Shown here piece after piece: positions 11,004-23,721 of a stretch of DNA of 64,000 bases. The notes beneath the pieces were generated by a model. It had not been told where the DNA came from, did not search any database, and saw nothing but the letters and a program-made list of their open reading frames with translations. Source of the stretch: Nageia nagi (taxonomy: Eukaryota > Pinophyta); the NCBI GenBank assembly GCA_050084985.1, contig JBITNC010000001.1:178808001-178872000 (forward strand), written 5' to 3'. How positions within the stretch are numbered: the first letter of the stretch is position 1; each line of letters begins with the position of its first letter. A program made the position numbers and the translations under genes.

Positions 11004-11944
11004 GAAAAATTATAAAATCCTAAAATTTTGAAAATATAAAATACATAAAAATTATAAAATTATAAAATCTACCTAGATGGAAACATCTAGAGGTTACTTG
11101 GCAATAGGGTGCCCTGCCCTTGTATGATGTGAGTATATGTTATATGTCATTGTAAAAGTGGTTATCTCGTAAATGTGTAATGTGTGAAAAGGTCATTTTA
11201 GAATAATCTCCTTGTTATCACCACATTCCATTTGTCTTTTCTTTTATAAAGAAATGATATACCATAGATGATAGAAAAACATAAAGTTTGTGTTTGAGGG
11301 AAAATCCATAAACTCCAAACACTTATAACATTAAAAAATTCGAAGAGAATTTGAATGAAATCATTCTAAGAGACATTAAGAGTGAAAGTTATGTGTCTAT
11401 CCTATTATTCGCTCTATCTCGAACCCAAGAATCGTTTGATAGTGAAAAAAAAAGAGAGAAAAGAGAAGAAAGAGAAAAGAGATGACAAAAAAAAAAGAGA
11501 GAAAGAGTGCTACAAATATTCTTGGGTTATATCGAGATCGAGGGGTTAATCCTCATCGGGGCTATGGACGCCTATCTGGCAATGGGGTATACCTTACGAG
11601 TGGCGATATGTCCATTTTGGTTAGCGACCTTCTTTCCTATGGACCTCTATATGTTTCATATGGATAGACTAGCTTATTGATGTCTCTAGGATATTTCATC
11701 TCAAATGATCTAAGAAGGGAAATGAACCTCACTGCACACACTGGAGTATTTAGATTCTCTTATCAACATATAACAATATTGTTTGATATCATCTTAGGTT
11801 ATTAGATCTGGAAATAAAGAAAGATAAGGTAGATGTTGTAATAACTTGGTCATTAAGCTAAAATCACCTAATCTATTGTCATAAGTTGCATATTGTTTGT
11901 GTCTAGAGCCACTTGTGTCATTTTGTTAAATCATTCAAGGTTAT

Positions 11945-12360
11945 CATTACCTTTGAACATTATTAAAATTGCTTTTCTTTGGAAAGGATAAGAACGATTA
12001 TTTATTGTTCCCCTGACCAAGATAAAGTTAATGTTCATATGCACCCATTAGGTCACTAGTGTGTCATGTTAATTCATTTCACTATCATCCATTACCTTTG
12101 AACATTATTAAAATTGCTTTTCTTTGGGAAGGATAAGAACGATTATTTATTGTTCCCCTGACCAAGATAAAGTTAATGTTCATATGCACCCATTAGGTCA
12201 CTAGTGTGTCATGTTAATTCATTTCACTATCATCCATTACCTTTGAACATTATTAAAATTGCTTTTCTTTGGAAAGGATAAGAATGATTCTTTATTGTTC
12301 CCCTGACCAAGATAAAGTTAATGTTCATATGTACCCATAAGTCATTAGTTTGTCATGTCG
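11945..12360 (+). repeat. 145-bp tandem repeat, almost three units
   Basis: Units begin at 11945, 12090 and 12235 with CATTACCTTTGAACATTATT. Units one and two are nearly identical; the third is shorter and carries several changes. Each holds small inverted repeats such as GAAC...GTTC. Confidence 0.93.
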
Positions 12361-12902
12361 TTATGTCTATTGTAAAATTGCCAAGTGCGGAAAATGATGC
12401 ATCTGATTCTGTGAAAATATAATAAAATCATGTCCTTAAGTAACTTATCTTAGATTCATTTATTCACTCATATCTATTATTAAACTACTTTTGAGGATTA
12501 ATAACATCATCAAATTAATTTGTTGATATATAAAAAGATAGCCTCAAAAATTATACATCATACACTCCATAGTCAAAATCATACATCATACATTTTGAGA
12601 TTATCATTAACATCCATTCATCATCAAGTAATTAAAAGATGATTATGAGCTACCTAACATCACATCATACCCATCCACATATAAAATGAAAGTCATCATA
12701 ACATCATATATCAAAGGTCCACCTGTACATCATAACCGTCCAGCAGAACGCCTACGTGGAGGCATAGTGAGTGTGATGGATATCAACGGCTGGAAATCGA
12801 TGAATCAGCAATGGTAAATAGCCCTGGCAGACAATGAAAGGGACAGCTAAGGAACATATGAGAAAAGGACAAAACTTTTCCTTTTTCAAAGACCGGCAAC
12901 CT

Positions 12903-12984
12903 GAATACGAACACCGACGACCGAAACTAAACACCGGTGACCGAAACTAAACGCCGACGTTCGATATTCAAACGTCGTGTTTGG
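12903..12984 (+). repeat. Second block of the 20-bp CG-rich motif
   Basis: Four units of 20-21 bp, with cores such as AAACACCGGTGACC and AAACGCCGACGTTC, match the array at 1-142 in sequence and period. Confidence 0.75.
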
Positions 12985-13464
12985 AAATAACCCTGAAAGT
13001 ATTAAATTTTTCTCAGGGATAGCCTTAAATTGGTCAAAGAAATCAAATAATGATAAGGTGTGATGCATCTTTATTACATGAGATCATCTTGAAACCCTGT
13101 TGTCGGGACAAAAGACAACACCATCAAAACTCATATACTAAGGAAGGCTTATATGGTACATGTGCATTTAGACACATAAAATGACATAACAGAAATGTCA
13201 TGCAGCTGTCACACAAGCTCAACACATTATCATACCGAAAATAGTTACTTCTAAGGTATATGTAAAGTTGTTTTCAAAATTACATCAAATGTAAAAAGAA
13301 AACACATTTTATCATAATTTGATAAATCAAAAGTTTGATTCCTCTAAGAAATTGAGTCAAAACTTACATCGTAAAAAGGCAACAATAAACAGTCAAGCAA
13401 CAAAGCTTCCCATTCTATATTTTTGAAATCATCAAATCGCATTCTTTTTCGGTTGATAATTTCA

Positions 13465-13477
13465 AAAAGGGGCAAAA
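13465..13477 (+). other. Polypurine tract (plus-strand primer)
   Basis: AAAAAGGGGCAAAA immediately precedes TGTAGACACAT. A purine run next to TG is the standard junction between the internal region and the 3' LTR, where RNase H leaves an RNA primer for the second DNA strand. Confidence 0.6.
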
Positions 13478-13670
13478 TGTAGACACATAAAAATGTCCCT
13501 CTTTAACCAAGTAAACATTAGAATAATCATAACTCGGTGTGACAACATAAAATAGGTTTAGAAACCCTATTATTAGATAGCTCTCATTGGGTGCATGAAA
13601 AATGAATGGTCATATCACCCCCTTTCAATGAAATCTGACTTTTAGGTGGTCATTTTAATATAATTAACCA

Positions 13671-13753
13671 GTCGCTGGCGTTCCATATCAAACACCGATG
13701 TTTCTAAGAGAACTTTGGTGTTCGATATACAAACGCTGGTGACTCTGCAACAG
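13671..13753 (+). repeat. Third block of the 20-bp motif, alternating orientation
   Basis: GTCGCTGGCGTTC here is the reverse complement of the GAACGCCAGCGAC form. It is followed by forward ATCAAACACCGATG, reverse TTTGGTGTTCGATAT and forward ACAAACGCTGGTGAC. The alternating units can pair with each other as hairpins. Confidence 0.65.
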
Positions 13754-13885
13754 CCGAACAAAAGATCAAAAAAGGAAGTTGAAGTGCTTCATCTTCCATG
13801 ATGAGGTGGATAGAGGAGGTCAGTTACGAATTACGGTGGCTCTTCACTTCCCCCTTTCAGCTTTGAAACATCTCACCTGAAAATC

Positions 13886-13893
13886 TATAAATA
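13886..13893 (+). promoter_or_regulatory. TATA box of the Tat LTR
   Basis: TATAAATA lies about 410 bp into the presumed LTR, a usual place for the promoter between U3 and R. Confidence 0.5.
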
Positions 13894-14389
13894 CAAGTTA
13901 ATACAAAGCAATATAGAGGATCCAAAATTAACCCCAATTGAACCCATTTTTGAAGTAGGGTAATGCTGCCAAAATCTTATGAACTCATTCCTTTTATTGT
14001 TTCATGCTAGTTTCATTTTAATACAATGTTACACATAGATGCTTTGATGTTATTGTCTCTTGCATGTGTGTAGGATTTACAGGTTATCTACATCAAGAAA
14101 AGAAGCAAGCAACCCAAAAATAATGGAGATCTAATACTCTTATTTTGTCACACACATTTGTAAAAGTCCCTTCTAAGGGCAAATTGTAGTTTGAACTGAG
14201 ATTGAATATCATTTTGCAATTACAACATGTTTATCTATGTTATATAATTTGAGGTTCAATGAAGATTGAAGAGTAATTTTTATTTTATGTTATTCTATAT
14301 TCCAGCTCAATTTTCATTGCAACAATATAGTATTGTTATGTGATCTTCTTGAGTTGAACACTTTTGGTACCTTCATTTAGAATCTTAAC

Positions 14390-14830
14390 TTATTTATTTT
14401 GGAAAGGAAGTAGAAGATATGTATAATCTAATGCTAAGTGATGTCTCAATTTGGTAGTAAATTCTCTAGATAAATAGATTCCAAATAAGGGTGGAAAATC
14501 AACAACAACAATATCTTGAATGACACAAATATTAGAAAATGCATTAAGAGTTATTGGAGCTCCTTCAACACTACCAACTACATCTACAAAAGAATAATCT
14601 AATTGTATGACACCATCAATGCACCTTGTAATATATAATTTCATTTCATTTGCAATAGCTTTGGGAATCATGGTAATAGTAGCTCTGGTATCTATCATAT
14701 AATTATTAACAACCCAACCTTCTATTATAAGAGAAAGATAGAAAGGTGGAGGTCTTCTTATACCTATGGGAGTTGGAGAGACATCATCATATATTGTAAA
14801 GATAACATTATCTTCACTTATTTATTTTTT
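14390..14830 (-). pseudogene. Retrotransposon aspartic protease relic
   Basis: Minus-strand frame 14698-14390 reads MIDTRATITMIPKAIANEM and continues through a typical retropepsin core (VVDFPPLFGIYLSREF). The active-site motif is normally D-T-G-A-T; here it is DTRAT, a Gly to Arg change that should kill the enzyme. The frame continues upstream to ~14830 (YDDVSPTPIGIRRPPPFYL) past a missing start. No RT follows downstream on this strand before 14080. It is the protease of a truncated gypsy element and belongs with the gag relic to its right. Confidence 0.7.
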
Positions 14831-14979
14831 ATTATTTTTTTAACTTCAAAACTTCTTGCAAGAGGTCCATCTGACTTGGAATCCTTAATGCATCAAATAT
14901 GATCATTTTGAAGGTGTTTTCTTTAGTTATTTCATAATATTATATAGAGGATATGGAACAAACTTACTTATTTTAGTTG

Positions 14980-16458
14980 GTTGATGTGTTGTAAATTGTT
15001 GAGTATCCTTATCCATATGATAATCTATAATGAAAGGATATCTCAATGGATGAGGCCTCTCCTTATCTGGGACTTCTTTTTTGATCATAATGGGATGTGC
15101 AACTATAGAGATAATATTGCTTGGGTTCTAAGAAATATGATTTGGATGATCATGAAATTGATTTCTTTGATTCTTAGGTTGGATTATAGGAGCCTTGGTT
15201 CTTTTTAGTTCAGATTGTAATGGAATAGGCTATTGATTTTGCTAAGTGACTTGGGGTTGTTATGGGGTCATTGAAGAAGAAATTCTACTTTGGACACAGT
15301 TGGCTTATTCTCTAACATATCTTGAAAGCAAAAAAATGACTATGGTAAGGTTATCAATAGGATCTAGTATAGGTTCCACCATTTGGTCTAAATGTAAACC
15401 CAAGTAATGGTGTTGGTAGATGGCACATGATTTTAAGAGATGAGGAGTTAAACATGGAGGGCACATATTTGTAATGCCTAGAGCATCACTCTCTATAGAA
15501 CTTACCATAATTGCATTTTTAATCACTTTATGAGCATTAAGATGTTTTGGTAGGCCATTTTTGAGTTTAAACCTAGGTTGATACTAATTATCATATATTT
15601 TGTAGTTAAATCCTTGATTTTGCCTCTCTTACAGAGTGAGATTATTGGTAAGATTCCTAATAGTTACCTCTAGTTACCTTATCCTTTCTTCCTCTTAAGA
15701 TTTAGAATCAATCTTTGTACTTGTACACATGAGGGTAGGTAGTGTTAATAATTGATTTTGAACAATATGTTTAGGAGGGGGTGGTAAGGCTAACACTCTT
15801 GGATGAGAAATTTGTAGGGCTTTTTAAGGAGATAAATTAGGAAATAAGGGTATAATGGTTCTTGGTTGCATATTTATAGAGGACACCAAAGTATGTTAAG
15901 AGGTTATGGCTATCTTGTAAACATATAGGAATGTATCTCTTTACATAACAATTATCATTTTAAAATATAGGAGAAAGGCTTTCCTATAATATACCAAAGC
16001 TAATGCATTTGTTTATCTAATCTTTACTAGAATAGTTTTCCATGTTTTCTCAAATCTGATATTGAAATAATCAATAGACTCCTAATGGTGTCTTTTGATA
16101 CATGATATAAGGCTTAGGAAGGTACTATCATCACCATCTATAGTAAATCTTTTGATTAAATCTTGAGATAACTCTCCCATGTATTTATAGACTAAGGGGT
16201 AAGAGTTTTAAAGCATTCAACTACTTTACCTTCAAAAGAGTGTGATAATAGTCTAGTCAACACCATTTCATTAGTGATATCAAAGCTTGAAGCTAGTAGA
16301 GAGATATCTTGAAAATGTTCATATGGTGTTTTACTAGATCCATCATATTTGAGCAAAACATTGAAAGATGCTTAGGTAATAGCTAGTGAATTAGTAGCAA
16401 CTACCAAACGATGACCATTATTCCAAGTAGGAAAATTAGTAGGAGTAGGTTGAGCCAT
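14980..16458 (-). pseudogene. Gag relic of a minus-strand gypsy element
   Basis: Reading leftwards from ATG 16458 (MAQPTPTNFPTWNNGH), interrupted frames give the capsid domain: KYDGSSKTPYEHFQDISL, FDITNEMVLTRLLSHSFEGK and SINTWESYLK (16400-16150). Many stops and shifts follow. A later open piece at 15526-15305 contains CPPCLTPHLLKSC, perhaps a worn cysteine motif. The order capsid then protease on one strand shows a gag-pro fragment. Whether it was non-autonomous or truncated by later insertions cannot be seen. Confidence 0.6.
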
Positions 16459-19400
16459 ATTTGGATTAGTTGAGTTAGGTGAAGGATTTTTTAGGGTATA
16501 ATCAAATATAATTGATAATGGAACAACACTTAAGGGAATTTTAGGGGATATAGTTTGAGAAATCTTTCACCTAGTCCTCCTATGAGGAACTAATAGCTCT
16601 TGAAATCTAGATTGTCTTAGGGAGTTTATAGCACTACTTCTAGTAAGTTTGCATTCTAGAGGTGCCAGGGTTCAAAATATTGATTGATTGAAAATAGACT
16701 TACGAATAAGGTGATAAAAATCATGTAATATTTGAAGGATTTAATTGATAGCTTACCAAACATAGCTATCTAGCCTATTTATGCCTGCTAAATATGGAAT
16801 TTTAGCTTGTGTCCCATTGAACATGCCAAAAATGGAATTTTCTACTATTGATTAGTATAATGTAATTTCAATGGTTTGGTTTGGTTGAGTTCTCCATTGC
16901 TCGTAATAGTAGGGTCCTTGAGAGAGCAAAAGAATGTGGGGATGCACTCGTGTTGGTTTTCTACTCAATCTTTAGATTGTAGGTTGATTCCTATCTTTTG
17001 TAAAGGTTTAAAGTAATAGGAAAGGGATAAAAAAGCTAAGAGTAATAAGAAAGAGATGAACATAATAAACTAAAAGAAAATTAAACTAAATAACCTAGGC
17101 TTTACAACATAGGTTGCAATCCATAGCCAAGATTAAGAATAGCAAATTATCTTACCCTTAGGGTCTCGTAATCATAATACACAACTACAACTTAAGATAG
17201 CATCTCATACATAATATTCAAAAAGCATAATCTATAACCACTTTTTGACAAGGGAAAAGCATTATCAACTTGTATTATCATAAATAAAAGCATCTTACAA
17301 ATTTGGGAAAATTTGCTAGAGTGTTTGACCCTTTTGACTTACAATAGTTCACTATTTATACATTTTTCTCCTTGATTGGGTGGTCGTTCATCATTAATAC
17401 TCATAACTACTCTTCTTGATTGAAAATAGTAAATAGAACTATTTATAGATATACAATTATAATTACAACTATGCTAGATTACACATTGAATAAGTACAAT
17501 CAATGTTGAAGTATGGGAATTTGAAATCTTTGAGCTATTGTACTTGTTGAACCATAATCCTCCTTATTTTTCATTAATTGCATTCTCTTGAGTTTGTAGC
17601 TGATTTAGGATGCATTTTCTATCAATTGATTAGTATGATCAAACATTATATTCTATTAACAACAACCTAATTTTTTGCAATGATAAATGATGAGCATTAT
17701 AACTCTTAATTGCATGGAATAGTGAGGGAAATGAAGTGTATCATTAATACCTAGGAGGAACTGCTACTATTATGTGAAAAAGAGTCATAATTGATATATT
17801 GATAAAGCCTTGAGGATCAAACACTCATGATCAAGTGGACTTGAGTGTTCCTTTATACCCATTATTCCTCCTTCTATCTTGTGAGTTTTATCTTTCTCTA
17901 GCGGGCTCTAATGACGGTCAAGATTTATTTAACACCCATTGATTTTAGAAAAAAGGTGTGACATCATCATTCAAAATTAGTGGGTTCTACTTACTTTCCT
18001 TTAGGAAATATATCCCACTAAATATGTTACTTTTAGCTGAATGTGGTACTTCTCATTACTTATTATCTTAGGATCTACTAATTTTGTTAAAAAGTTATAA
18101 TGTCATCATTTAAAATTGGTGGGCTTTGTTTAGGTTTCTTCATGAAGTATCTCCCACTAAATGAAGTAGTGCCTGCAATTGATTTTCCTAGGACCCATTA
18201 ATTTCATACAAAATGATGACATCATCAATCAAAATCAATGGGTTCTATTATATCTCCTTGCAATATTTCCTACAAATTTTTAATGTTCAATCAAGACTTT
18301 CTTGAGAAAATTTGTGGGCTTTGTGACATCACCTACAAAAGATCTAGACTATATCTAGATGTTTATTTATAATAACTCCTAGACATTTATGTAGATAATT
18401 TCTTCCCTTACATATTACAATATTACCCAAACATATTATATTAGTTCCTAAACATGACTTAGACTAGATTTTCATAACTTATGACTCTCTTTATATACAC
18501 AATTATGAGAGGAACAACTAAATTGACCAAGGCCTATTCTTGGGACTTACTACAACACTTGCTAGATAGCAGGTAGACCTTTGAAGCAAAAGGGTTTAAG
18601 ACTAAGACATATATAAACAATACCTGAACATTGACAACACTCAAAACTCTTTAAACTTGACTCAATTTTGACAAAAAGGGTAAATACATGTAAGAAGGAG
18701 AAAAGGAAGTGAGAATTAGGAAATATTTATTGAAATGAATGAAAGAATACTAGAAAATCACCTTGTATCTAGAGTGTAATTCTAAAATAATATAGTCACC
18801 ACTCCAAAGCTTACAAATTCTATAATCCCAAGACTCATAAGACCATAGTCTCAAGAGATACCATTTTGGATGAAGGGGGAGAGTATGGTAATAAAAAATT
18901 ACAACATATAATGTATGTAGAAGAGAGTTTTAAGGAGAAGATATAATCAAATTGTTAACAACTAAAAGTGGTCCCCTTAACATGGTCCCACTTAGGTACA
19001 ACTTTACACACACATTTAATCATAATTTAGTCATATTTTACCTTGTTATCACATATTTTTTAGGTTGTATTCTTATGTTTTATGATAGGTAAATTGGAAT
19101 GAATTCAACCAATATTCAAGGGGTCAAATGGTGAATCACACATAATATAAATGTAAGTATCTCTAACCTAGGGAAATAAAGTCAAGATTACATCTTGATA
19201 GCTAGTAAACTACACTTGGGTATTTTTAAACCCTACCTTTTGAGAATAGAATCTTATTAACACTTGAGTAAATATATGTCATCCATTTCCAAGATCATAT
19301 GCTCAGTTCAACTTATCATTATTTTTTCTATCATCGATCCTTATTAGTGAACCTCATTCTTCAAGAATGTTCATGTTTGAGATTTAGAGACTAGCACTTA

Positions 19401-19830
19401 TGCTATAATTTCTACTATAGTTAGCCTTGGGATTCACACAAAAAGGTTTCCTCTCTTCAACAAGTTCATCCATCATATCCTTGACATTGATATAGGGAAG
19501 GATACATAGGTTTTTATATTTGAATTGATTTTTTTCCCTTCAGTGTGTGTAGTTGGGTTTTACATATTGACATCAATTTAATTTCATTATTCTATTATTG
19601 CAATTTTGAATTCCCTTATTAATTTATATTTATCAAGTTAATTAACTTAGTTTTATCATACAATAAATGTTATGTGCTTTTAGTTTATTTAGTGTAAAAC
19701 CCTAGGTGATACCAAAACACATATCAACATATTGGCACCCACCTTTTATAACATTTTCTTTCTCTAAATTAGATTTAGAATATAAGTGCTCTTGACCCTA
19801 CCCATATTTTACATCAAGAGCACTAGGGTT
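16459..19830. other. AT-rich stretch without genes; possible minus-strand LTR part
   Basis: No coding region is visible. On the minus strand TATA boxes (e.g. TATAAATAGT near 17349-17358) and the tandem repeats at 17920-18300 lie upstream of the minus-strand gag, where its LTR would be expected. I could not find paired LTR ends or a convincing PBS. From 18300 to 19830 I see nothing definable. Confidence 0.3.
17920..18300. repeat. Imperfect tandem repeat, three units of ~119-139 bp
   Basis: The units align on CATCATTCAAAATTAGTGGG (17965), CATCATTTAAAATTGGTGGG (18104) and CATCAATCAAAATCAATGGG (18223). Each unit also carries a (T/A)CCCACTAAAT-like or ATTTCCTAC-like piece after it. Spacing is 139 then 119 bp. 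It may be a U3 repeat of the minus-strand element. Confidence 0.7.
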
Positions 19831-21875
19831 CTTGGTTGCATTTGATCTAGATTTTATGAGTGTGATAGAAATGGTAAACATAACTCCTAAATTAATAACC
19901 AAACTGATGGCCATTTCTGAGTTTCAAGCTCTTATTATAGAAGCATCCATCCAAAGAGTCCAAATTGTCATTCAGACTAGCATGGATGCAAACATCAACA
20001 TGGTTGCTACCATCAACACCAATGTTAATAATAACATAAACACTAGAATTTGTGCATCCAATTCAAGAACCTTCACCAACAAAGATTTTTGACATCTTGA
20101 GTCTTAGGTTGTATAGCTTGGGAGTAAATTCAAAGTTTGTATAGATAAAAAAAAAAATAACAGTAATCCATGGAGCATATAAATATAAATACACTCCTTA
20201 TTGGTACAAACATGGATCTTGAATTCAAAAAATTCAATGGTGAGATCAATCTTATTATTCGTCTCTAGGATTTTCAATAGATTATAGAGTTTAAATGTGG
20301 TTTTAATGAGCATTTAAAAGCAAAATATTTTCCTATAAGTTTAACTGGTGAAGCTTGAAAGTGGTTTCATAGTTTGGAACCAAGTTCGATAACATCTTAT
20401 CAATAATTGAAGGATCAATTTAAGGCTCACTTTAGATGTAATGTAAATAAACCAACTAATTTGATATATTGGATCCTTGTAAGTAAGGAAAAATGGAGAG
20501 TTTGGACAAATTCACTCCTAGATTCATCAAGCTTTGGAGGTCCATTGAATAAAAGGTGGAAGAGAGATTCATTGAAAATGTATTCCTTGAAAATATTCAT
20601 CCTATTCTTGGTGAAAAAGGCTTGATAATGTTAATGGTTTATTTGATTATTGAGAAAGAAGAGTTCTTAGCAAGGTCTAACTTGCTCAAGTATACATCAT
20701 CCTCCTCCAACAAAGATAATGGTAGGAATCCCTATAACAAAAAGTATGATAATTCATTCAATGTTGTTGAACCATCGTACCAAGACAAACCTAAGGATAG
20801 AAAACTAATAAAAGACATGTATCCATTACCCATAAACTCTAACCAAATGTTTAAATATTTATTAGATAAGGGTTTAATCAAACGAATTCAAGGAAAGAAG
20901 TATGGATCTAATGATAAAAAAACCTAGTTAGTAGAGGGAAAATCAATTTTGCAAATATAATCAAATCAAAGGGCATAATACAACAAATTTCTATATTTTG
21001 AGAAAGAAGTTAAAACACTTACTAGATAGTGGTACTATTTCATATGAAATGATGTACTCAATAAAAAATCAAGATGTCCCTTATGTTAATATGGTGAATA
21101 TGATTATCTATGATGATAATGGTGAACCTATTGAGTTTGATGATGAGTTCAATGCAAAGGCAAATTCAAATGTAAGTTCAAATTTGGATAAAATATGCAA
21201 TATAATCACACAATCAAAGAAAGGTATTTCTAACCCAATTTCTACTTCAAAAGAGGTACCTTCTAAATATTCTCTTAAGGAAAAAAGGAAATACAAGTAC
21301 AAAAAGTATATTTTGTAAAATATTAAAAATATAAATGCTAAAATCAATTTGCTTGAATTATTTAAAACATTTGAAGAGCATAGAATAACATTGTTTGAAC
21401 TTATTAGTGATATTTATATTGATACAAATATTTCTACTTTGTCACTAGTATAAATGATTAGTTGCTTCAATAATGCTATCACATTTACTGAAGATAAAAT
21501 TTCTAGTGATGATATCATTGATAAATGCTTTTCAATCCATATATGTGTAAAGCTACTAGGAAAAATAATCAAGCATGCATTTGTAGATGGTGGTGCAGGT
21601 CTAAACATTTGCTCCATTGACTTCCTTAAGAAGTTTGGAAATAAGTTGATGCCAAAGTTTATATGAAAGAAGTACAAGATCATAGGTTATGACAATGATA
21701 GCAAAGCATGTACTAGACATATCATGCTACCTATTTAGCTGGGACCAAAGACAATGGAAGTTATGAAAAATATGATGGAAAAAAAGGTTGATAGGATAGT
21801 TTCTAGGTCTATCAATGTGTTTGAAATAAATGATGCACTCCTAAATACATTAGGGTAAAGATCAGAGTTTAATGA
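19830..21875 (+). pseudogene. Gag-protease relic of a Tat-like gypsy element
   Basis: The decayed frames give a capsid domain (LKAKYFPISLTGEA, KWFHSLEPSSITSYQ, LKDQFKAHFRC; 20300-20440), a spacer, a worn knuckle FCKYNQIKGHNTTNF near 20960 (His to Asn and Cys to Phe compared with CxxHxxxxHxxxxC), and a protease with FVDGGAGLNICSID (21585-21630) whose catalytic Asp is intact. A continuation (HIMLPI..GP) runs to ~21760. Several stops and frameshifts break it. It runs directly into the polypurine-like end and LTR at 21909, so it may be the internal part of that LTR family. No RT or integrase is seen. Confidence 0.65.
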
Positions 21876-21908
21876 CCTGAAATGGATTTTCAAAGTTGTA
21901 AAAAATGG

Positions 21909-23265
21909 TGATTTTTTAAGTTCCTTTTTTTGTTGATTTTATTACATCATATTGAAAAATCTCTTCCATATTTCTAATTATTTAAATAATGAATAAAATG
22001 TATCTATGGTTTGTAAGTTATGGTCTATCAAAATTTGGAGTTAAATATAAAAAAAGTAAAATATGCATAGAAGGTTCTATTGGTGGACTCACTAGGAGAA
22101 TCTCAGGATAATTCAAAGCTTAAAGTTTGGATCGTTGGTACTTTGTATTATATTTAACATATTAGTCAAATTTTAAGGCATTTGGGTAAAATAATTGAAA
22201 GTTATGGTGCTTACAAAATGGTAAATTCTCATTCTACATTCATGACAGTCAAAATTTTGATAGCTGCTAGGTGCAAATATGTGTTGGAGATCAACTTGAT
22301 GATGATGCTAGGAGCTACTAGTAAGGAGTTAAAGCATAAAATATGGACCAATTAAGTTACATATATTCAAAAACACATGGAATAAATTTAATGACATTTG
22401 GAATTATGTTCATGAAGTTATGGTCATGACAAAATGGCACCAGAAGTAGTTTTGATAGGTTTGCAAAATCCAAAAAAATAAGAGAATATAACCATATTAG
22501 GCCAAAATAATGCTACAAGAATACAAATAAGGGAGATTATTGTTGTGAGGATGAGAGAGAATATTGTAAATAAGGAAAAATAACAAATATTATCTTATCA
22601 CCATGTAACCATAAACTCCAAATTTGTAATCCTTAATGTTAAAAAAGGGAAGATGGAGTATGAAAAAAGTTAATTCTTTCTAGTGTGGTTTTTCTCCTGA
22701 GAGGGAGTTAGTGCATTAGGTTTGAAAAGAATTTATAAGAATCTATTTTATTTTAAACTCCATGGAAAATAACAAAACCATGAGAGTAATATTGGAGGTG
22801 CATTTCAAGCTTGCATAGAAGAAGAAAAAGAACATGGATAAGATTATTGCCATGGAGAAAGATGTGAATGACATAATTGCCATGATGAAAAGAAAAATAC
22901 AAAGAGTAGTTCTAAATATGTCATCTCAAAATAAGAGATGTGGAACTATGCTCAAGGAATTTTGTTGAAAATAGAGTCATCTTCAAGAAAGGGATTTGGT
23001 GGAGAGCCTACAATGATTGTGTGATTCGACTTCGATAAAAAAAAGAGTGAATCAAGAAGAATCATACAAGTCAAATTGTAAAATGGACTCTATAATAATG
23101 GATTACCATTTGCTATATGTAGACTACATCAGTTGAACCAAGGTAACTATGTGTGTACACCATTTTGTGTATTTTTGATTTGGTGTGGATTTTTCTTTTT
23201 GCAAGCACTAAAATGAACAAAATATGAAGATCCAAATTAAATACTAAAGTAGGATTTACAAATCA
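21909..23265 (+). mobile_element. LTR, type 1, copy A
   Basis: It begins TGATTTTTTAAG and ends GGATTTACAAATCA, so its ends form the inverted pair TGATTT/AAATCA. A PBS follows three bases after the end. Sequence from start to end repeats at 23722-24730 (copy B, with one ~350-bp deletion) and 30019-31310 (copy C). Its 3' half also matches 43160-43900 and 54640-55478. Confidence 0.8.
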
Positions 23266-23268
23266 AGT

Positions 23269-23280
23269 TGGTATCAGAGC
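23269..23280 (+). other. tRNA-Met primer-binding site
   Basis: TGGTATCAGAGC, complementary to the 3' end of initiator methionine tRNA, lies three bases after LTR copy A. It is the minus-strand primer site of the element. Confidence 0.85.
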
Positions 23281-23721
23281 AATTATTTTTTGGGAACTCA
23301 TGGAGCTCATTCAAAAAATTGAATGGGTGCTTTTATGGATTCATAGTTTGGAAGCATGAAAGGTTGAGGTAAAATTTGACTTTTTTCGTCATCAAATTTT
23401 CATTAGTAATTGAAAAATATTTCCAATACAATATTTATCTTGATTTGAATCTTGGTGGGAAGAAGTCCACATCTTTTTCGTAGTTGTGATGACTTAGGAA
23501 GCTATGTTGGAATGGAGAATCTCTTACTTATTAATTTGTTGAGAATGCAAAGTGATGTACCTGAGATGCTGAGAAAATTTAGATTTTGTGAGCCAATACA
23601 AGAAGTGGATTTATGTGTGAGGATTGTTTTCCTCATTGTGTCGATCCCAAGGATCTTGTGGGACCAAAAGCTTATAAAATGGGATGATTGATCTGAAATG
23701 AATATTTAGTCGTAAAAAAGG
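23281..23721 (+). mobile_element. Short internal region between LTR copies A and B
   Basis: Only about 440 bp separates the PBS from the next LTR, with no domain recognised. An open 79-codon frame at 23452-23691 carries a partly similar counterpart at 25048-25293 after LTR B. It ends in a purine run, CGTAAAAAAGG, just before TG at 23722. The size suggests a non-autonomous (TRIM/LARD-like) element mobilised by others. Confidence 0.65.

Larger units (their letters stand above)
11004..13464 (+). other. 3' untranslated region of the Tat element
   Basis: This stretch has no credible gene. It contains a purine-rich run (11440-11515), a 145-bp tandem repeat (11945-12360) and a block of the 20-bp motif (12903-12984). 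Short frames on the minus strand between 12752 and 13068 overlap the repeat block and show no protein features. Confidence 0.55.
1..14080 (+). mobile_element. Tat-type Ty3/gypsy LTR retrotransposon, 5' LTR outside the window
   Basis: The order is leader, gag, protease, G-patch, RT, RNase H, second (archaeal-type) RNase H, integrase, an extra ORF, polypurine tract and LTR. In plants the second RNase H after a worn first one marks the Tat group of Ty3/gypsy, and the CxxHxxxxHxxxxC knuckle in Gag agrees. Coding parts are collinear but broken by three frameshifts and several stops, so the copy is dead yet nearly full length. No TATA-bearing LTR appears before gag, so the 5' LTR should lie upstream of base 1. 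The right end is approximate because there is no second LTR to compare with. Confidence 0.85.
13478..14080 (+). mobile_element. Probable 3' LTR of the Tat element
   Basis: It starts TGTAGACACAT, a common start for plant Tat and Athila LTRs, right after a polypurine tract. It holds the 20-bp motif in both orientations (13671-13753) and a TATA box at 13886. The end is uncertain: I place it near GGATTTACA at ~14080, but it could extend to ~14390, because no 5' copy is in the window. Confidence 0.5.

Noticed and set aside
12752-13068. Two minus-strand frames of 60 codons.
   Set aside because: They overlap the 20-bp repeat block and show no domain or homologue I recognise.
16640-16680. Primer-binding site for the minus-strand gag-pro relic (minus strand TGGCACCTCTAG).
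   Set aside because: It does not match a familiar tRNA end well, and no LTR end CA adjoins it.
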